DNA of 64,000 nt from Aphodoplasma sp045541115 (GTDB lineage Bacteria > Bacillota > Clostridia > UBA1381 > UMGS1253). Shown here piece by piece: positions 63,535 through 64,000 of this stretch. A program made the position numbers and the translations under genes. Each line of letters starts with the position of its first letter. Within the stretch, counting starts at the first letter, position 1. The stretch is from contig JAZQIM010000011.1 in NCBI GenBank assembly GCA_045541115.1, forward strand, positions 62,001 to 126,000. Reading direction: 5' to 3'. The notes beneath the pieces are model-generated. The model searched no databases, was not told where the DNA came from, and was given only the letters and a program-made list of their open reading frames with translations.

Positions 63535-64000
63535 TTGAACGAACAATTTATACGAACTGCGCTGCTTATAGGCACAGGCGGCATAGAAAAGCTGCAAAAT
63601 GCACATGTTGCGGTTTTTGGAATAGGCGGTGTCGGCTCTTTCGCTGCAGAAGCATTAGTGCGCGCAGGAGTGGGCACACTAGACTTTTTTGACAACGATA
63701 CAGTCAGCCTGTCAAACATAAACCGCCAGCTTATCGCTCTTCACTCCACCGTGGGAAAAAGCAAGGTCGATGTAATGCGCGAGCGTGCACTCGATATAAA
63801 TCCCGATGTGAAAATAAATGCATACAATACCTTTTATGACGCTACAAGCGCCGATAAATACGATTTGTCGAAGTATTCTTACATAATAGATGCCATAGAC
63901 ACCGTCACATCAAAAATTTTGCTTATCGAGCGCGCATCTGAACTTAACGTACCGATTGTAAGCTGTATGGGCGCAGGAAACAAGCTTGATGCTTCGGCAT
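63535..64000 (+). CDS. tcdA: tRNA threonylcarbamoyladenosine dehydratase (partial)
   Basis: The first 155 residues of an E1-like ThiF/MoeB fold protein; the gene runs off the window. ATP loop FGIGGVGSFAAEALVRAG and FDNDTVSLSNINRQ match TcdA (CsdL/YgdL), which forms cyclic t6A at position 37 of ANN-reading tRNAs. The start is TTG at 63535 with GGAGTGAGG just before it, giving NEQFIRTALLIG, as family members begin. An in-frame ATG at 63520 is the alternative. Confidence 0.88.
   Translation, partial: MNEQFIRTALLIGTGGIEKLQNAHVAVFGIGGVGSFAAEALVRAGVGTLDFFDNDTVSLSNINRQLIALHSTVGKSKVDVMRERALDINPDVKINAYNTFYDATSADKYDLSKYSYIIDAIDTVTSKILLIERASELNVPIVSCMGAGNKLDASA

Noticed and set aside
1..64000. CRISPR arrays or rRNA genes
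   Set aside because: No regularly spaced repeats and no rRNA-like conserved stretches were seen on either strand.

Overview
The window is a chromosomal segment of a spore-forming, anaerobic, low-to-moderate GC Firmicute of the class Clostridia. The evidence is a germinant-receptor operon (GerAB/GerAC/GerAA types), spmA-spmB and a SpoVB-like flippase for sporulation, a 1168-residue pyruvate:ferredoxin oxidoreductase for anaerobic metabolism, SLH domains, meso-diaminopimelate dehydrogenase, and the Gram-positive gene blocks infC-rpmI-rplT, yybS-gdpP-rplI-dnaB, tilS-hpt-ftsH and cdaA-cdaR. I cannot name the genus.

Layout. 1-0.5 kb: 3' end of feoB and its small Cys-rich partner. 0.6-2.7 kb: SLH-anchored trypsin-like protease and tRNA-Gln(CUG). 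2.8-4.2 kb: infC-rpmI-rplT behind a leader attenuator. 4.3-7.9 kb: holA, comEC and a small HTH gene overlapping comEC. 8.2-11.8 kb: germinant receptor operon. 11.8-16 kb: NlpC/P60 hydrolase, small orphan protein, nagA, MFS carrier. 16-25.1 kb: a long minus-strand run, yybS-gdpP-rplI-dnaB-tilS-hpt-ftsH plus a DUF1858 protein. 25.3-28.9 kb: spoVB-like, spmA, spmB, M14 peptidase. 29-32.6 kb: pyruvate:ferredoxin oxidoreductase. 32.7-36.2 kb: minus-strand operon murT-gatD-hisH-like-hisF-like. 36.4-39.4 kb: ddh, cysK and a guaA that encodes only the synthetase half. 39.4-47.4 kb: an integrated mobilizable element in the 3' end of guaA. 47.5-48.4 kb: VanZ-like and AbrB-like genes. 48.4-56.7 kb: sodium symporter, ftsK, YycH-like, secreted orphan, cdaR, cdaA. 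56.9-64 kb: pyridoxal kinase, a double GT-C mannosyltransferase with its GT2 partner, fumarase alpha, hpf, and the start of tcdA.

The mobile element is bounded by a 10-bp direct repeat (GAGTGGGAAT). It carries a repressor with divergent promoters and four TAAAC-N6-GTTTA operators, an excisionase-like protein, a tyrosine integrase, a RecA-like ATPase, a MobV relaxase preceded by a block of hairpins (candidate oriT), and an Lsa-type ABC-F ribosome-protection gene. The ABC-F gene lies behind a leader with a 6-codon peptide and mutually exclusive terminator and antiterminator helices.

The most unusual unit is the murT-gatD-hisH-hisF operon. The HisF-like barrel has Gln at the position of catalytic Asp130. 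The GatD has Asn where I expect the catalytic His. The HisH-like glutaminase keeps a complete Cys-His-Glu triad. No other histidine gene is nearby. This suggests a specialised ammonia-transfer module linked to cell-wall amidation rather than histidine synthesis. Both the cyclase (cdaA) and a phosphodiesterase (gdpP) for cyclic di-AMP are also present. All function calls come from reading motifs and gene order; no database search was run.
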